From NCBI RefSeq assembly GCF_946478955.1, contig NZ_CAMLDL010000008.1:1-64000 (forward strand): a stretch of 64,000 nucleotides of DNA, written 5' to 3'. The notes under the pieces were generated by a model that was not told the DNA's origin, made no database searches, and worked only from the letters and a program-made list of their open reading frames with translations. This DNA comes from an uncultured Sphingomonas sp. GTDB lineage: Bacteria; Pseudomonadota; Alphaproteobacteria; Sphingomonadales; Sphingomonadaceae. Below, piece after piece: positions 45,305-55,674 of this stretch. How positions within the stretch are numbered: position 1 is the first letter of the stretch; the number at the start of each line of letters is the position of its first letter. The translations under genes were made by a program, and so were the position numbers.

Positions 45305-47320
45305 ATGGGTGAGGATCGTGTCCGTTTGAGGGTCCAAGTGCGCGTTGCTGCGGGTGTTGCTCTTCTTGCGTTGATCACGGCACCGTCGCATGCGCAGCAA
45401 TCCGATCCGACGGAACTTGATCCCACGGCTCCGCTAGACCCAATGCCTGACCTGGGCGTCGAATGGCCCGACATGAATCAACCTGATCCCGCGCCCCCGC
45501 CAATGGAACAGGGCGTCGACGCAGATGCGGCCAAGGATGCGGTAGAAGAAGCCGCCCAAACCGTTGCCGACGCGGCAGCGGTTCGCAATTACCGCTGGCG
45601 GATCAGCGGAATCGATAAGATCGAGGCCAGTGACGAGATAATGGCCGGTTTTGATGAGCGGTCGACGCTTCGTGAGGAGCGCAAGGAAGCGGCCAATGCA
45701 GCGCAGATCGATCGTAGAGCCCGTGCCGACGCCGAGCTGCTTGTCGAACTGCTCCGCAGCGAAGGCTATTATGATGCTGCTGTGGACCCGCGCATCGGTA
45801 TTGGCAGCGACCAAACGGTAGAGGTTGAGCTGGCAGCGCAGCCAGGTCAACGATATGCCTTTGCTAGTGTCGAATTGCCGGGACTGGATCAGGCGGCGGG
45901 CGACGAAGCGTCAAAGCTGCGCGATGCCTTTGCAGTCAAGGCTGGCGACCCCGTGGTTGCCCAAAAGGTCATTGATGCCGGCGTGGCACTTCAGGTCGCA
46001 CTCGGTGAACAAGGGTTCGCAACTGCCAAGGTTGGTGAACAGGACATCGTCGTCGATCATGAGACTAAGGACGCCCGGCTGGTCTTGCCGGTCACGCCGG
46101 GTCCGATTGCAAAGTTCGGGGAGATCAGCGTTAGCGGGCAGCCGCCATTTTCGTCCAAGCATCTGGGGGTGATCGCGCGGTTCGAACCCGGTGACCGCTA
46201 TCAGCGGGACGAGGTTGATGATCTTCGCCGCGCGCTCGTCGCGACGGGACTGGTCAGCACCGTCGAGGTTCAGCAGGTTCCGCGCGACAATGGCGAAATT
46301 ATCGATCTGGCCGTGAAGCTGACACCCGCGCCGATGCGAACGATTGCCGGGGAGCTCGGCTATGGCACCGGCGAGGGTTTCCGGGCCGAAGCAAGTTGGC
46401 AGCACCGAAATTTTTTCAATCCGGAAGGCGCGCTAACCGTTCGCGGTGTTATCGGAACTCAGGAGCAGGGCGCGGCTGTGACGCTGCGCCGCAGCAATTG
46501 GTTACGCCGCGACCAGGTGCTGAATGCGCAGGCATTGGCCAGCAACGTCAAACGCGATGCCTATGAGGCGAAGACCTTGTCGCTGTCGGGCGGTTTTGAA
46601 CGGCAAAGCAATTTCATCTGGCAAAAGAAATGGACGTGGAGCGTCGGCGCCGAGCTTGTAGCGACCGACGAACGCGATACGATTGAGGCGACGGGTGAGC
46701 CGCGCCGCAGAACCTATTTCATCGCGGCATTGCCGACGAGCCTTGGGTATGACGGCACCGATGATCTTTTGGACCCGACGAAAGGCTTTCGCCTTAGCGG
46801 CCGGGTTAGTCCGGAAGTCAGCATCCGCGGCGGCGCATTCGGCTATGCCCGTACGCAGGTTGATGCGAGCGCCTATCACTCCGTAAGCGACCAAATTGTC
46901 GCCGCCGGCCGTATCCGGCTCGGATCGATCCTTGGCGCGCAGCGCGACGCAATCGCACCATCCCGGCGTTTCTATTCCGGTGGGGGCGGCTCCGTTCGTG
47001 GATATGGCTATCAAAGCCTTGGCCCACGCGATGTCGACGGCAATCCCATCGGCGGGAGGAGTCTTGCCGAGTTCAGCCTGGAGGCGCGCATTCGCCTGAA
47101 AAGTTTTGGCGGAAATTTTGGTGTAGTGCCGTTCATTGACGGGGGCACTCTGTCGACCGAGGCGGTCCCGGATTTCAAGAAATGGCAAATCGGGGTCGGC
47201 ATCGGATTGCGATATTATAGTAGTTTCGGCCCAATTCGCATCGACCTAGGTACGCCTTTGAACCGACAGGAAGGCGACGGCCGTATCGCGGTTGTCGTTA
47301 GCCTGGGTCAGGCGTTCTGA
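45305..47320 (+). CDS. tamA: Outer-membrane translocation module subunit TamA
   Basis: 671 residues. N-terminal signal peptide (VAAGVALLALITAPSHAQ), an Asp/Pro-rich linker (DPTELDPTAPLDPMPDLGVE), POTRA domains (ELLVELLRSEGYYDAAVDPR, PGPIAKFGEISVSGQ) and a C-terminal 16-strand barrel with the BamA/TamA signature GGGGSVRGYGYQSLGPRD and a last strand ending VVVSLGQAF. Inserts outer-membrane proteins together with TamB, whose gene begins at the stop of this one (TGATG). Confidence 0.94.
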   Translation: MGEDRVRLRVQVRVAAGVALLALITAPSHAQQSDPTELDPTAPLDPMPDLGVEWPDMNQPDPAPPPMEQGVDADAAKDAVEEAAQTVADAAAVRNYRWRISGIDKIEASDEIMAGFDERSTLREERKEAANAAQIDRRARADAELLVELLRSEGYYDAAVDPRIGIGSDQTVEVELAAQPGQRYAFASVELPGLDQAAGDEASKLRDAFAVKAGDPVVAQKVIDAGVALQVALGEQGFATAKVGEQDIVVDHETKDARLVLPVTPGPIAKFGEISVSGQPPFSSKHLGVIARFEPGDRYQRDEVDDLRRALVATGLVSTVEVQQVPRDNGEIIDLAVKLTPAPMRTIAGELGYGTGEGFRAEASWQHRNFFNPEGALTVRGVIGTQEQGAAVTLRRSNWLRRDQVLNAQALASNVKRDAYEAKTLSLSGGFERQSNFIWQKKWTWSVGAELVATDERDTIEATGEPRRRTYFIAALPTSLGYDGTDDLLDPTKGFRLSGRVSPEVSIRGGAFGYARTQVDASAYHSVSDQIVAAGRIRLGSILGAQRDAIAPSRRFYSGGGGSVRGYGYQSLGPRDVDGNPIGGRSLAEFSLEARIRLKSFGGNFGVVPFIDGGTLSTEAVPDFKKWQIGVGIGLRYYSSFGPIRIDLGTPLNRQEGDGRIAVVVSLGQAF

Positions 47321-50300
47321 TGTCCGACGGGGGCGGCGAAACGGTTGTGATCCGGCGCCGGCCTAGCTGGCCGCGCCGGCTATTCAATGAACTCTTGGTC
47401 TTGTTCCTTGCGCTTTGCATCTTGGCTGCGGGATCATTGCTGCTGCTCGACACAGGGCCGGGTCATCGCTTCATCGCGGACCGGATCGCCAAAGTGGAAA
47501 CAAAGTCCGGCCTGTCATTTCGTATCGCGCGGATCGAGGGGTCGATATACGGCGAAGCGCATCTTAAAGGTGTTTCGGTCAGCGACGCCCAAGGGGTCTT
47601 CCTGACCAGCCCGGAAATTCAACTCGACTGGGCGCCCGGCGCATGGCTGTACAATCAACTCAATATTGATCGGATTGAAGCCAAAGTCGTCCGGCTGGAC
47701 CGGCTGCCCAAGCTCAAACCGTCGACGACCAAGGGGCCGATCCTGCCGGGCTTCGATATTCACATCGGCAAGTTGAAAATCGACCGGCTTGAATTGATGC
47801 GCGGTGTCACCGGGACGCCGCGTGTCGGGTCCGTCGAAGGCGAGGCCGAAATTCGCGCGGGCAGGGCAATGATTGGGCTCAACCTGGGCATTGAAAATGG
47901 CGACCGGCTGCGCGCCATGATTGACGCCGAACCAGACCAGAACCGATTTGATATTGATATTCGCGGCAACGCGCCCGCCGACGGATTATTGCCCACGCTG
48001 ATCGGGCTGAAGCAACCGATGGATCTGGTCGTTCAGGGCGACGGTAGCTGGTCACGTTGGCGGGGCGGTGCGCTGGCGCATATCGGAGGTAAGGAAGCAG
48101 CGCGGCTCGCGCTTGGCGCCGATAGCGGCACCTACCGTCTGAAGGGCCGACTGGCGCCGTCGCTTTACCTCAAAGGCAAGGCGAAGCAGCTGACCGAACC
48201 GGCCATCAATGTGACCGGGCAGGGGACATTTCAGAACCGGGTGCTGGACGGCGAAATTGCGCTGGCCTCGTCATCGATCCGCGCGATAAGCCGCGGCGCC
48301 GTCGATTTTGGCCAGAACCAATATCGTCAGGTCCGGCTGGGCATCGACTTGCTGCGTCCATCTGCGCTTTTCCCGAACATGAGCGGCCAACAGGTCCGAA
48401 TGGTTTGGACGTTGGATGGGGCGATGGACAAGGCGGATTACGCCTACCGTTTGACCAGTCCACATGTCGCCTTTGACGATACTGGGTTTGTGGACGTGCG
48501 CGCCGAAGGGCGCGGCAAGCTTTCGCCCTGGCCAATGCATGTACCCTTGCTGCTGAAAGCGCGGCAGATCACCGGACTTGGCGATGTAGCGGGCGGCATC
48601 CTTGCCAACATCAGCATTGAGGGGATGCTGGAACTGACACCCAAGGAGGTTCGCGGCGAAAAGCTTGTTCTCAAGAGCGACAAGCTTGATGGTACGGTCT
48701 CGCTTCTGATCGATCTGACCAATGGACGGTTCGACATTGTCCTGTCGGGCGGCCTCAAGCGATACCTGATCCCGGGTCTTGGGATTGTTGACGTGACTAC
48801 AGACCTGAAGGTCGTGCCGGGCTCCGACGGCAAGGCGATGGTGGTGGGCAAGGCCGTGGCGCAGGTCCGTCGGCTCGATAATCGGTTTTTCGCATCGCTT
48901 ACCGGCGGTTTGCCCCGTTTGACGACCGATCTTGCGCGCGGTGGGGACGGCATTTTGCGTCTTACCAACATGCAACTAACCTCGCCCAAACTGCGGCTTT
49001 CGGGCAATGGTATCCGGCGCAAGGATGGCACCTTCCTGATTGAAGCGCGCGGCACACAGGCGGATTACGGGCCGCTTCGGGTGCGCCTCGACGGTCCAAT
49101 TGAGAGGCCAAAGGTCGAACTTCACCTCGACCGGCCGAACGAGGCGATGGGCATTCGCGACATGGCGTTGTTCCTGAGCCCCAACGCCAATGGATTTGCA
49201 TTTCGGACAGAGGGGCAATCCAAGCTGGGTCCATTTAACGGCAACGGCAATATCGTCATGCCCAAGGGCGGTGCGACGGTGATCCAGATTGCCGAACTGC
49301 GGGTTGCCGGATCGACTGCGACAGGTGCACTGCGGTCGGACCCCGGCGGGTTCACCGGCAACCTGCAACTGGTTGGCGGCGGCCTCCAAGGCTCCCTTGC
49401 CTTTGCCCCGATCGGTGATGCGCAAAAGATTGAAGCGCATTTGACGGCCAATGGGTTCTCAATGCCGGGGCCGCCCGAAATGGCGATGCGTTCCGGGCGA
49501 ATTGACGGGACGATCATCCTTGCCAAGGGCAATGTCACCATGGACGGCGTGATCGACGGTCGCGGCGTCAATTTCAGCGGCATGCAACTTGCGCGGTTGA
49601 CCGCCAATGCCAAGCTAGTGAACGGAAGCGGACGGGTGAACGCGGCGCTGGCGGGTACACGCGGCAGCGCGTTCGACATGACACTCGCCGCCGATATTTC
49701 GCCAAATCGGATTAGTGTAACCGGACGCGGACAGCTTGATCGCAAGCCGTTGATCCTCGAAAGTCCGGCGGTTCTGACAGCGGTTGCCGGCGGATGGGAA
49801 ATCGCGCCAACCCGGGTACGATTTGGCGGCGGCCTTGCGACACTTTCCGGCCGAACCGGCAACAATCCGGAACTGCAGGCCGACATTCAGTCGCTGCCGT
49901 TGCAACTACTCGACCTGGTCTGGCCAAACAGCCGTCTTGGCGGCATTGCAAACGGACGATTGGAATATCGCTGGGCCGGTCAGCCGTCGGGCAGCGCCAA
50001 CTTGCGCATCCGCGGCCTCACCCGTGCCGGAATGGTGCTGGCGTCCAAGCCTATCGACGTCGGCCTGAATGCGCAGCTATCCGATGGCAAGGCCGCCCTG
50101 CGTGCGGTTGCCGTCAGCGATGGAAAAATCATCGGCCGTGCTCAGGGGCGCTTTGCTCCCATCGGCCGCGGCCCCATCGTCAGCGAATTGATGAATGCCC
50201 CGATGTTGCTGCAGTTGCGCTACGCCGGGGCGGCGGACACGCTGTGGCGCCTATCGGGAATTGAGGTATTTGATCTGTCCGGCCCGATATCGGTGGGTGC

Positions 50301-51480
50301 CGACATTGGCGGCCGCCTGGTCGATCCGCAAATTCGTGGGTCCGTCCGGGCGCAAGGCGCGCGGCTGGAAAGCGCAGTAACGGGCACGGTTGTTGAAAAC
50401 CTGCAGGCAGATGGCCGGTTCGACGGCAATCGCCTCGGCTTTTCCTCGATCAGCGGCACGACGCCAGGCGGCGGCCGGGTCACGGGCAGCGGCATGATCG
50501 ATTTTTCGGGCGGCGGCGTTGGTCTCAACTTGAACTTCAACGCCACGAAAGCACGGTTGCTTGGTCGTGACGATATAGCCGCCGATGTGACGGGGCCAAT
50601 TTCCATCCGGTCAACCAGCGCGGATGGCGGGGTCATCAGTGGAAAGCTGCATCTGGACAGCGGCCGGTTTACGCTCGGTCAGGCAAGTGCGGCTGCTTCT
50701 GTGCCGCAACTCGCGGTGCGAGAGGTTGGGTTGCCCGACGACGGCATCATCGAACCGCAGCAATTGAAACCCTGGCGATTGGATTTCGATGTCGAGGGTG
50801 GACCGCTCAACGTTCGCGGGCTGGGCATCGACAGCCGCTGGTCAACCAATCTGAAGGTTGGGGGAACGGCCGACGCGCCGCGCCTGACTGGCCGCGCTGA
50901 CCTCATCCGCGGCGATTATGATTTTGCCGGGCGCACCTTCAAATTGTCGCACGGTGTCATCCGTTTCCGGGGCGAAAGCCCGCCCGACCCGCAGCTCGAC
51001 ATTCGGGCCGAAGCGCAGGTGCAGGGTCTGGACGCGACCGTCGTGGTGGAGGGCACCGGGCTGCATCCTGAAATCCGCTTCACGTCAGTTCCGCAGCTCC
51101 CACAGGATGAATTGCTATCCCGCATATTGTTCGGGACATCGATTACCAACCTGTCCGCGCCGGAGGCATTGCAGCTCGCCGCTGCCGTCGCCGCACTGAA
51201 CAGCGGGTCGGGTAGTCTTGACCCGATTAACGCGGTGCGGCGGGCCATCGGCCTCGACCGGCTCCGCGTCATTCCCGCCGACATTGCGACGGGTCAGAAG
51301 ACCGCCATCTCCGCCGGAAAATATCTCGGCAAGAAGATTTATGTGGAGGTCATCACGGACGGGCAGGGTTATTCCGCCACGCGGATCGAATATCAGGTCA
51401 CCAAATGGCTATCGATCCTGTCGTCGGTGTCGACGATTGGGCGAACCAGCGCCAACGTCCGCATATCGAAAGATTATTGA
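47320..51480 (+). CDS. tamB: Translocation/assembly module protein TamB (AsmA-like, DUF490)
   Basis: 1386 residues. One N-terminal membrane anchor (LLVLFLALCILAAGSLLLLD), then a very long beta-helical region with many repeats (KLKIDRLELMRGVTGTPRVG, GRLAPSLYLKGKAKQL, DFDVEGGPLNVRGLGIDSRW) and the C-terminal DUF490 domain ending in IEYQVTKWLSILSSVSTIGR then TSANVRISKDY. It bridges inner and outer membranes, probably moving lipids. Overlap with tamA supports co-translation. Confidence 0.94.
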   Translation: MSDGGGETVVIRRRPSWPRRLFNELLVLFLALCILAAGSLLLLDTGPGHRFIADRIAKVETKSGLSFRIARIEGSIYGEAHLKGVSVSDAQGVFLTSPEIQLDWAPGAWLYNQLNIDRIEAKVVRLDRLPKLKPSTTKGPILPGFDIHIGKLKIDRLELMRGVTGTPRVGSVEGEAEIRAGRAMIGLNLGIENGDRLRAMIDAEPDQNRFDIDIRGNAPADGLLPTLIGLKQPMDLVVQGDGSWSRWRGGALAHIGGKEAARLALGADSGTYRLKGRLAPSLYLKGKAKQLTEPAINVTGQGTFQNRVLDGEIALASSSIRAISRGAVDFGQNQYRQVRLGIDLLRPSALFPNMSGQQVRMVWTLDGAMDKADYAYRLTSPHVAFDDTGFVDVRAEGRGKLSPWPMHVPLLLKARQITGLGDVAGGILANISIEGMLELTPKEVRGEKLVLKSDKLDGTVSLLIDLTNGRFDIVLSGGLKRYLIPGLGIVDVTTDLKVVPGSDGKAMVVGKAVAQVRRLDNRFFASLTGGLPRLTTDLARGGDGILRLTNMQLTSPKLRLSGNGIRRKDGTFLIEARGTQADYGPLRVRLDGPIERPKVELHLDRPNEAMGIRDMALFLSPNANGFAFRTEGQSKLGPFNGNGNIVMPKGGATVIQIAELRVAGSTATGALRSDPGGFTGNLQLVGGGLQGSLAFAPIGDAQKIEAHLTANGFSMPGPPEMAMRSGRIDGTIILAKGNVTMDGVIDGRGVNFSGMQLARLTANAKLVNGSGRVNAALAGTRGSAFDMTLAADISPNRISVTGRGQLDRKPLILESPAVLTAVAGGWEIAPTRVRFGGGLATLSGRTGNNPELQADIQSLPLQLLDLVWPNSRLGGIANGRLEYRWAGQPSGSANLRIRGLTRAGMVLASKPIDVGLNAQLSDGKAALRAVAVSDGKIIGRAQGRFAPIGRGPIVSELMNAPMLLQLRYAGAADTLWRLSGIEVFDLSGPISVGADIGGRLVDPQIRGSVRAQGARLESAVTGTVVENLQADGRFDGNRLGFSSISGTTPGGGRVTGSGMIDFSGGGVGLNLNFNATKARLLGRDDIAADVTGPISIRSTSADGGVISGKLHLDSGRFTLGQASAAASVPQLAVREVGLPDDGIIEPQQLKPWRLDFDVEGGPLNVRGLGIDSRWSTNLKVGGTADAPRLTGRADLIRGDYDFAGRTFKLSHGVIRFRGESPPDPQLDIRAEAQVQGLDATVVVEGTGLHPEIRFTSVPQLPQDELLSRILFGTSITNLSAPEALQLAAAVAALNSGSGSLDPINAVRRAIGLDRLRVIPADIATGQKTAISAGKYLGKKIYVEVITDGQGYSATRIEYQVTKWLSILSSVSTIGRTSANVRISKDY

Positions 51481-51484
51481 GGCA

Positions 51485-52783
51485 ATGAACGCAAAGGGGG
51501 CAACGGGCCGCCGGCTCACCAACATCGTCGGCGGATCGGCGGGCAATCTGGTCGAATGGTTTGACTGGTATGTTTACGCGGCCTTCTCGCTCTATTTTGC
51601 GCCGGTATTTTTCCCAAAAGGCGATAGCACCGCGGAATTGATGTCGACGGCGCTCGTTTTTGCCATTGGCTTCGTAATGCGGCCCGTTGGTGCCTGGGTG
51701 ATGGGGGTTTACGCCGATCATAGGGGGCGCAAGGCAGGGCTAAGCCTGTCGGTGACAATGATGTGCCTTGGTTCGTTGGCGATTGCCCTGGCGCCAACCT
51801 TTGAGCAGGCCGGCTATTGGGCCCCGACTGTCCTGATCCTTGCACGTATGCTGCAAGGGTTAAGTCTGGGCGGGGAATATGGATCAAGCGCCACGTATCT
51901 GAGTGAAGTCGCGGGCAGGGAGCGGCGCGGTTTCTGGTCCAGTTTTCAATATGTCACGCTGATCGCCGGGCAATTGCTGGCGCTTGCGCTGCTGTTAGTG
52001 CTGCAGGGCCAGCTGGGCGAAGAGGGGATGGAGCGCATCGGTTGGCGCATTGCTTTTGGCGTGGGCGCGGTACTTGCTCTTGTCGTTTTTGTAATCCGGC
52101 GGCGACTGACCGAAACAGCGCAGTTCAAGGCGGTCAAGGCACAGGGCGACGACCGCAAACGTTCGGGCGGTATCGCTCTGTTTCGTGACCATCCGAAAGA
52201 GGCGCTACTGGTTATGGCGCTGACGGCGGGCGGGACGCTCGCCTTCTATGCCTACACAACCTACATGCAGAAATATCTGGCCAATACAGTCGGTTTCGAC
52301 AGGGAAACCGCGTCACGGATCATGACCGGCGCGCTGTTCATATTCATGTTGATGCAGCCCGCGGCGGGGGCGCTCAGCGACCGCGTGGGCCGGAAGCCGT
52401 TGATGGTCGGTTTTGGCATTTGCGGCGTTTTATTCACCTGGCCAATTTTTACGTCGCTGGAAACGGCCACTGACCCCATGACCGCGCTGGCGCTTGTGCT
52501 CGCCGCGCTCATCATCGTTACGGGCTATACGTCGATCAATGCCGTCGTGAAGGCGGAGCTTTTTCCGGGTCATATCCGCGCGCTCGGCGTCGCGCTGCCC
52601 TACGCCATTGCCAACACCATTTTCGGCGGGACGGCGGAATATGTCGCGTTATGGTTGAAGAACATCGGCCATGAACGATGGTTCTATATTTATGTGTCGG
52701 TGGTGATCGGCCTCAGCCTCATCACCTACGTGACAATGCGCGATACGAAGCGGGCCAGCCTGATTGACCCCGAAGAGGATTAA
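51485..52783 (+). CDS. MFS transporter, metabolite:H+ symporter (KgtP-like)
   Basis: 432 residues. N-terminal SAGNLVEWFDWYVYAAFSLY, then the motif GWVMGVYADHRGRKAGLSL-like loop (WVMGVYADHRGRKAG) and a long central loop EVAGRERRGFWSSFQYVTLI, all typical of the MHS family (alpha-ketoglutarate, proline/betaine, citrate carriers). The pattern is closest to KgtP, but the substrate is inferred. The frame is open upstream to 51218 inside tamB; the ATG at 51485 is 5 bases after the tamB stop and matches the family start. Stop overlaps that of the convergent PilZ gene. Confidence 0.88.
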   Translation: MNAKGATGRRLTNIVGGSAGNLVEWFDWYVYAAFSLYFAPVFFPKGDSTAELMSTALVFAIGFVMRPVGAWVMGVYADHRGRKAGLSLSVTMMCLGSLAIALAPTFEQAGYWAPTVLILARMLQGLSLGGEYGSSATYLSEVAGRERRGFWSSFQYVTLIAGQLLALALLLVLQGQLGEEGMERIGWRIAFGVGAVLALVVFVIRRRLTETAQFKAVKAQGDDRKRSGGIALFRDHPKEALLVMALTAGGTLAFYAYTTYMQKYLANTVGFDRETASRIMTGALFIFMLMQPAAGALSDRVGRKPLMVGFGICGVLFTWPIFTSLETATDPMTALALVLAALIIVTGYTSINAVVKAELFPGHIRALGVALPYAIANTIFGGTAEYVALWLKNIGHERWFYIYVSVVIGLSLITYVTMRDTKRASLIDPEED

Positions 52784-53712
52784 CGACCGAGGAACGCCCC
52801 AAGATCTTCGCGGAGGTCTTCGAGGGATCGTCTGTTCCAATGTTCAGACCAAGGGCTTGCCTTGGTGCTGTCCCGGCGGAGATAGCTGGGCTGGGTCCAG
52901 CGTTGCGGCGTGACCGTCGCCCGCGCCCGCGCAAGGTTGGTCAGATCAAACGGTGATACAAAGGCGAAGCCGAATTGGTCGCCGCGGGCCCACACCACGC
53001 GCGCGAAATGCTGTCCGGCGTCGCCCATGTCGAGCATGACTTCGGTGCCAATCGGAAAATAGGTTGAGCTTTCGACCATGGCGCCCGTTTCCGAGATGTT
53101 GCGAATGCGCACTCGCTCGATGCTGTGGTCATACGGAACGTCAGCCATCCAGATTAGCGGGTGGCGACGCTGGCTGCGCTGCGCCTCGGTTTCCTCTTCG
53201 ACGGCGGGGGCGTCGACCGTGCCAAAATCCGCCGGCGCGTCTTGATCGACAAGATCGGGAAAGCTGCGGCGGACAACTTCGAAGAGCAGCTTGTCACGCG
53301 TACGACTATCGCAATGAAGCTGGGTTTCGTGGGCAAATTCCAGTCCGATCCGGTCGCGGCGAAGCCACCGAACGGCACATTCGATGGAAGCGCCGTCGCT
53401 GTCGCCCAGGACGAGATGTAGCTTGTCCCACATCCGGGGCTCAAAATCGCCCCTAATCATGGCGCCGCCGCCGGACAGGTTGATCAGGTCGACCGCATAT
53501 TCCGCATCATTATAGCGGACCGTTGCCTTTTCTTCCTGCAGCCGGTGACGATCATTCCAGCGGTGATCGTGAACACGGGCTTCATCCCGCGTGACGGGGA
53601 TCGACGTCAAGTCATCGGCAACCGATGCGCGCGCTGATTTGTCTTGCAGCATCTGATCGGGCTTGCCTGGCGTTTTGCCGGCGAGAATGGCGGCGCGGAA
53701 CTGGTTGGTCAC
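52780..53712 (-). CDS. Tandem PilZ-domain protein
   Basis: 310 residues with two PilZ barrels. The first (about 50-140) reads HRLQEEKATVRYNDAEYAVD then LINLSGGGAMIRGDFEP and VRWLRRDRIGLEFAHET; the second (about 185-270) reads HPLIWMADVPYDHSIERVRI then NISETGAMVESSTYFPIG and RVVWARGDQFGFAFVSPFDL. The RxxxR elements are only partly kept. Probably a c-di-GMP sensor or a degenerate structural copy. Upstream 53713-53956 contains its promoter region. Confidence 0.85.
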   Translation of the reverse strand: MTNQFRAAILAGKTPGKPDQMLQDKSARASVADDLTSIPVTRDEARVHDHRWNDRHRLQEEKATVRYNDAEYAVDLINLSGGGAMIRGDFEPRMWDKLHLVLGDSDGASIECAVRWLRRDRIGLEFAHETQLHCDSRTRDKLLFEVVRRSFPDLVDQDAPADFGTVDAPAVEEETEAQRSQRRHPLIWMADVPYDHSIERVRIRNISETGAMVESSTYFPIGTEVMLDMGDAGQHFARVVWARGDQFGFAFVSPFDLTNLARARATVTPQRWTQPSYLRRDSTKASPWSEHWNRRSLEDLREDLGAFLGR

Positions 53713-54036
53713 ACAAATTTCCCCCGTGTAATGAGCCGGTAGCGCCGATCAGTCGAACGCCGTTCCACTGACTTGTCGGCGGGTTGCAGTGTCCAACATC
53801 GGCCGGCGGCGAATGCCAGACCGGGGCACAATTCTTGCCACGGACGGAAGTGTCCGCGCGAAAGTTGGATCGAATATCATTTCACAACGCATCGCGGGCA
53901 TTCATGCGCCCGCAGGGGTTGCCAAATGGTTGACGAACTATCGTTGAAATGAAGAAGGACGCCCCGAACCAGGGCGTCCCTCCATCAAGCCTGCTCGTGT
54001 CGCGTAGAAGGCAGGCCGCTTGCGATAATAACGCAA
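53713..54036. other. Intergenic region between the PilZ gene and glnA
   Basis: 324 bases without a gene. It contains the promoter side of the PilZ gene (53713-53940), where no clear -35/-10 is seen, and the glnA terminator hairpin (53957-53979). Confidence 0.5.
53957..53979 (-). terminator. Terminator hairpin downstream of glnA
   Basis: GGACGCCC (53957-53964) and GGGCGTCC (53972-53979) pair perfectly over 8 bp with a 7-base loop; on the minus strand it is followed by TTCTTCATTTC, a T-rich but imperfect tail. It lies 57 bases after the glnA stop. Confidence 0.7.
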
Positions 54037-55449
54037 TTACCAGGAATAATACATGTCATATTCAACGGGCGAAGGCGTGGTTTCCCAGCGCATGACTTCG
54101 TCCCATTTCAGTTCGATATAGGCGTCGATCTGATCATCGGTGAAGACATCGCCCTTCGTCAGGAAGTCGCGGTCGTTTGCCAAGGCGTTGAGTGCCTCAC
54201 GCAGCGAACCGCAGACGGTCGGCACCGCGACGAGCTCGGCGGGCGGCAGATCGTAGAGATTCTTGTCCATCGCATCGCCCGGGTGAATGCGGTTTTGGAT
54301 ACCGTCGAGGCCCGCCATCAGCAGCGCCGCATAGGCGAGGTAGGGGTTGGCCATCGCGTCCGGGAAGCGGAATTCCACGCGCTTCGCATTTTCACCCGCG
54401 CCGTACGGGATCCGGCAGGAGGCGGAGCGGTTGCGGCTCGAGTAAGCCAGCAGCACCGGCGCTTCGAAGCCCGGAACCAGCCGCTTGTAGCTGTTGGTCG
54501 TCGGGTTGGTGAAGGCGTTGAGCGCGCGGGCATGTTTGATGACGCCGCCGATAAAATACAGCGCGGTTTCCGACAGGCCGGCATAGCCATTTCCCGCGAA
54601 CAACGGCTTGCCGCCTTTCCAGATCGACATGTGGGTGTGCATCCCGCTGCCATTATCCTGCGCGATCGGCTTGGGCATGAAGGTCGCGGTCTTGCCATAT
54701 GCCTGGGCGACCATGTGCACGACATATTTGTAGACCTGCATGCGGTCGGCCGTTTCGACCAGCGTGCCATAGGTGAGGCCAAGCTCGTGCTGCGCGGCAG
54801 CGACTTCGTGGTGGTGCTTGTCGCAGGGCAGGCCCATTTCGATCATGGTCGACACCATTTCGCCGCGGATGTCGACGGCGCTGTCCACCGGCGCGACCGG
54901 GAAATAGCCGCCCTTGGCGCGCGGCCGGTGAGCAAGGTTTCCGCCTTCATATTCGCGAGATGAGTTACCGGGTAATTCGATGTCATCAATTTTGAAGAAG
55001 CTAGTGGAATAGCCGTCTTCGAAACGGACATCGTCGAACATGAAGAATTCGGCTTCCGGCCCGACGTAGATGGTGTCGCCAATGCCGGTCGCCTTCAGAT
55101 ATGCTTCGGCGCGGGTTGCAGTCGATCGCGGGTCGCGGGCGTAAAGCTCTCCGGTCGACGGCTCGACGACGTTGCACACCAGGATCAGCATGGGCGTGGC
55201 CGAAAACGGGTCGACATAGGTCGCATCGAGGTCCGGCATCAGGATCATGTCGGATTCATTGATCGCCTTCCACCCGCCGATGGACGAACCGTCGAACATG
55301 AAGCCGTCGGTCAACATATCCTCGTCGATGACAGAGGCGACCATGGTGAGGTGCTGCCACTTGCCCTTCGGGTCAGTGAACCGCAGATCGACGAACTCAA
55401 TCTCATTTTCCTCGATCATATTAAGGACGTTGGACGCGGTCGTGACCAT
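54037..55449 (-). CDS. glnA: Type I glutamine synthetase
   Basis: 470 residues. Joins ammonia to glutamate. The start at 55449 ([20 protein letters not shown]) has GGAG 9 bases upstream. Seen: [16 protein letters not shown], the metal-site segment [75 protein letters not shown], and the adenylylation Tyr in [13 protein letters not shown] near residue 397, so activity should be controlled by GlnE. glnB, usually next door, lies 1.2 kb upstream beyond two other genes. Confidence 0.98.
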   Translation of the reverse strand: MVTTASNVLNMIEENEIEFVDLRFTDPKGKWQHLTMVASVIDEDMLTDGFMFDGSSIGGWKAINESDMILMPDLDATYVDPFSATPMLILVCNVVEPSTGELYARDPRSTATRAEAYLKATGIGDTIYVGPEAEFFMFDDVRFEDGYSTSFFKIDDIELPGNSSREYEGGNLAHRPRAKGGYFPVAPVDSAVDIRGEMVSTMIEMGLPCDKHHHEVAAAQHELGLTYGTLVETADRMQVYKYVVHMVAQAYGKTATFMPKPIAQDNGSGMHTHMSIWKGGKPLFAGNGYAGLSETALYFIGGVIKHARALNAFTNPTTNSYKRLVPGFEAPVLLAYSSRNRSASCRIPYGAGENAKRVEFRFPDAMANPYLAYAALLMAGLDGIQNRIHPGDAMDKNLYDLPPAELVAVPTVCGSLREALNALANDRDFLTKGDVFTDDQIDAYIELKWDEVMRWETTPSPVEYDMYYSW

Positions 55450-55674
55450 GATTTCATGCTCCAAATGTCTAAAGAATCACCCGGGGCGCCAGCGCCACAG
55501 ATTGTTGGGGCTGGAGATTCCAGAAGCGGGCGACGGAGTCACTGGCGCGGTGAAGATTTCACCGGGCTGGGGTTCGAACGAGGATGAACCGATCCAATGA
55601 TTCTTCGTCATTCGCGCGATATTGAGAGTTGTAAAAACGGAAAGGGGCCTTGCCACACATGTATCGGTCTAGCT

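Noticed and set aside
55560..55590. T-loop-like GGGGTTCGAACGAGG upstream of glnA, suggesting a tRNA fragment
   Set aside because: No acceptor, D or anticodon arm can be assembled around it on either strand.
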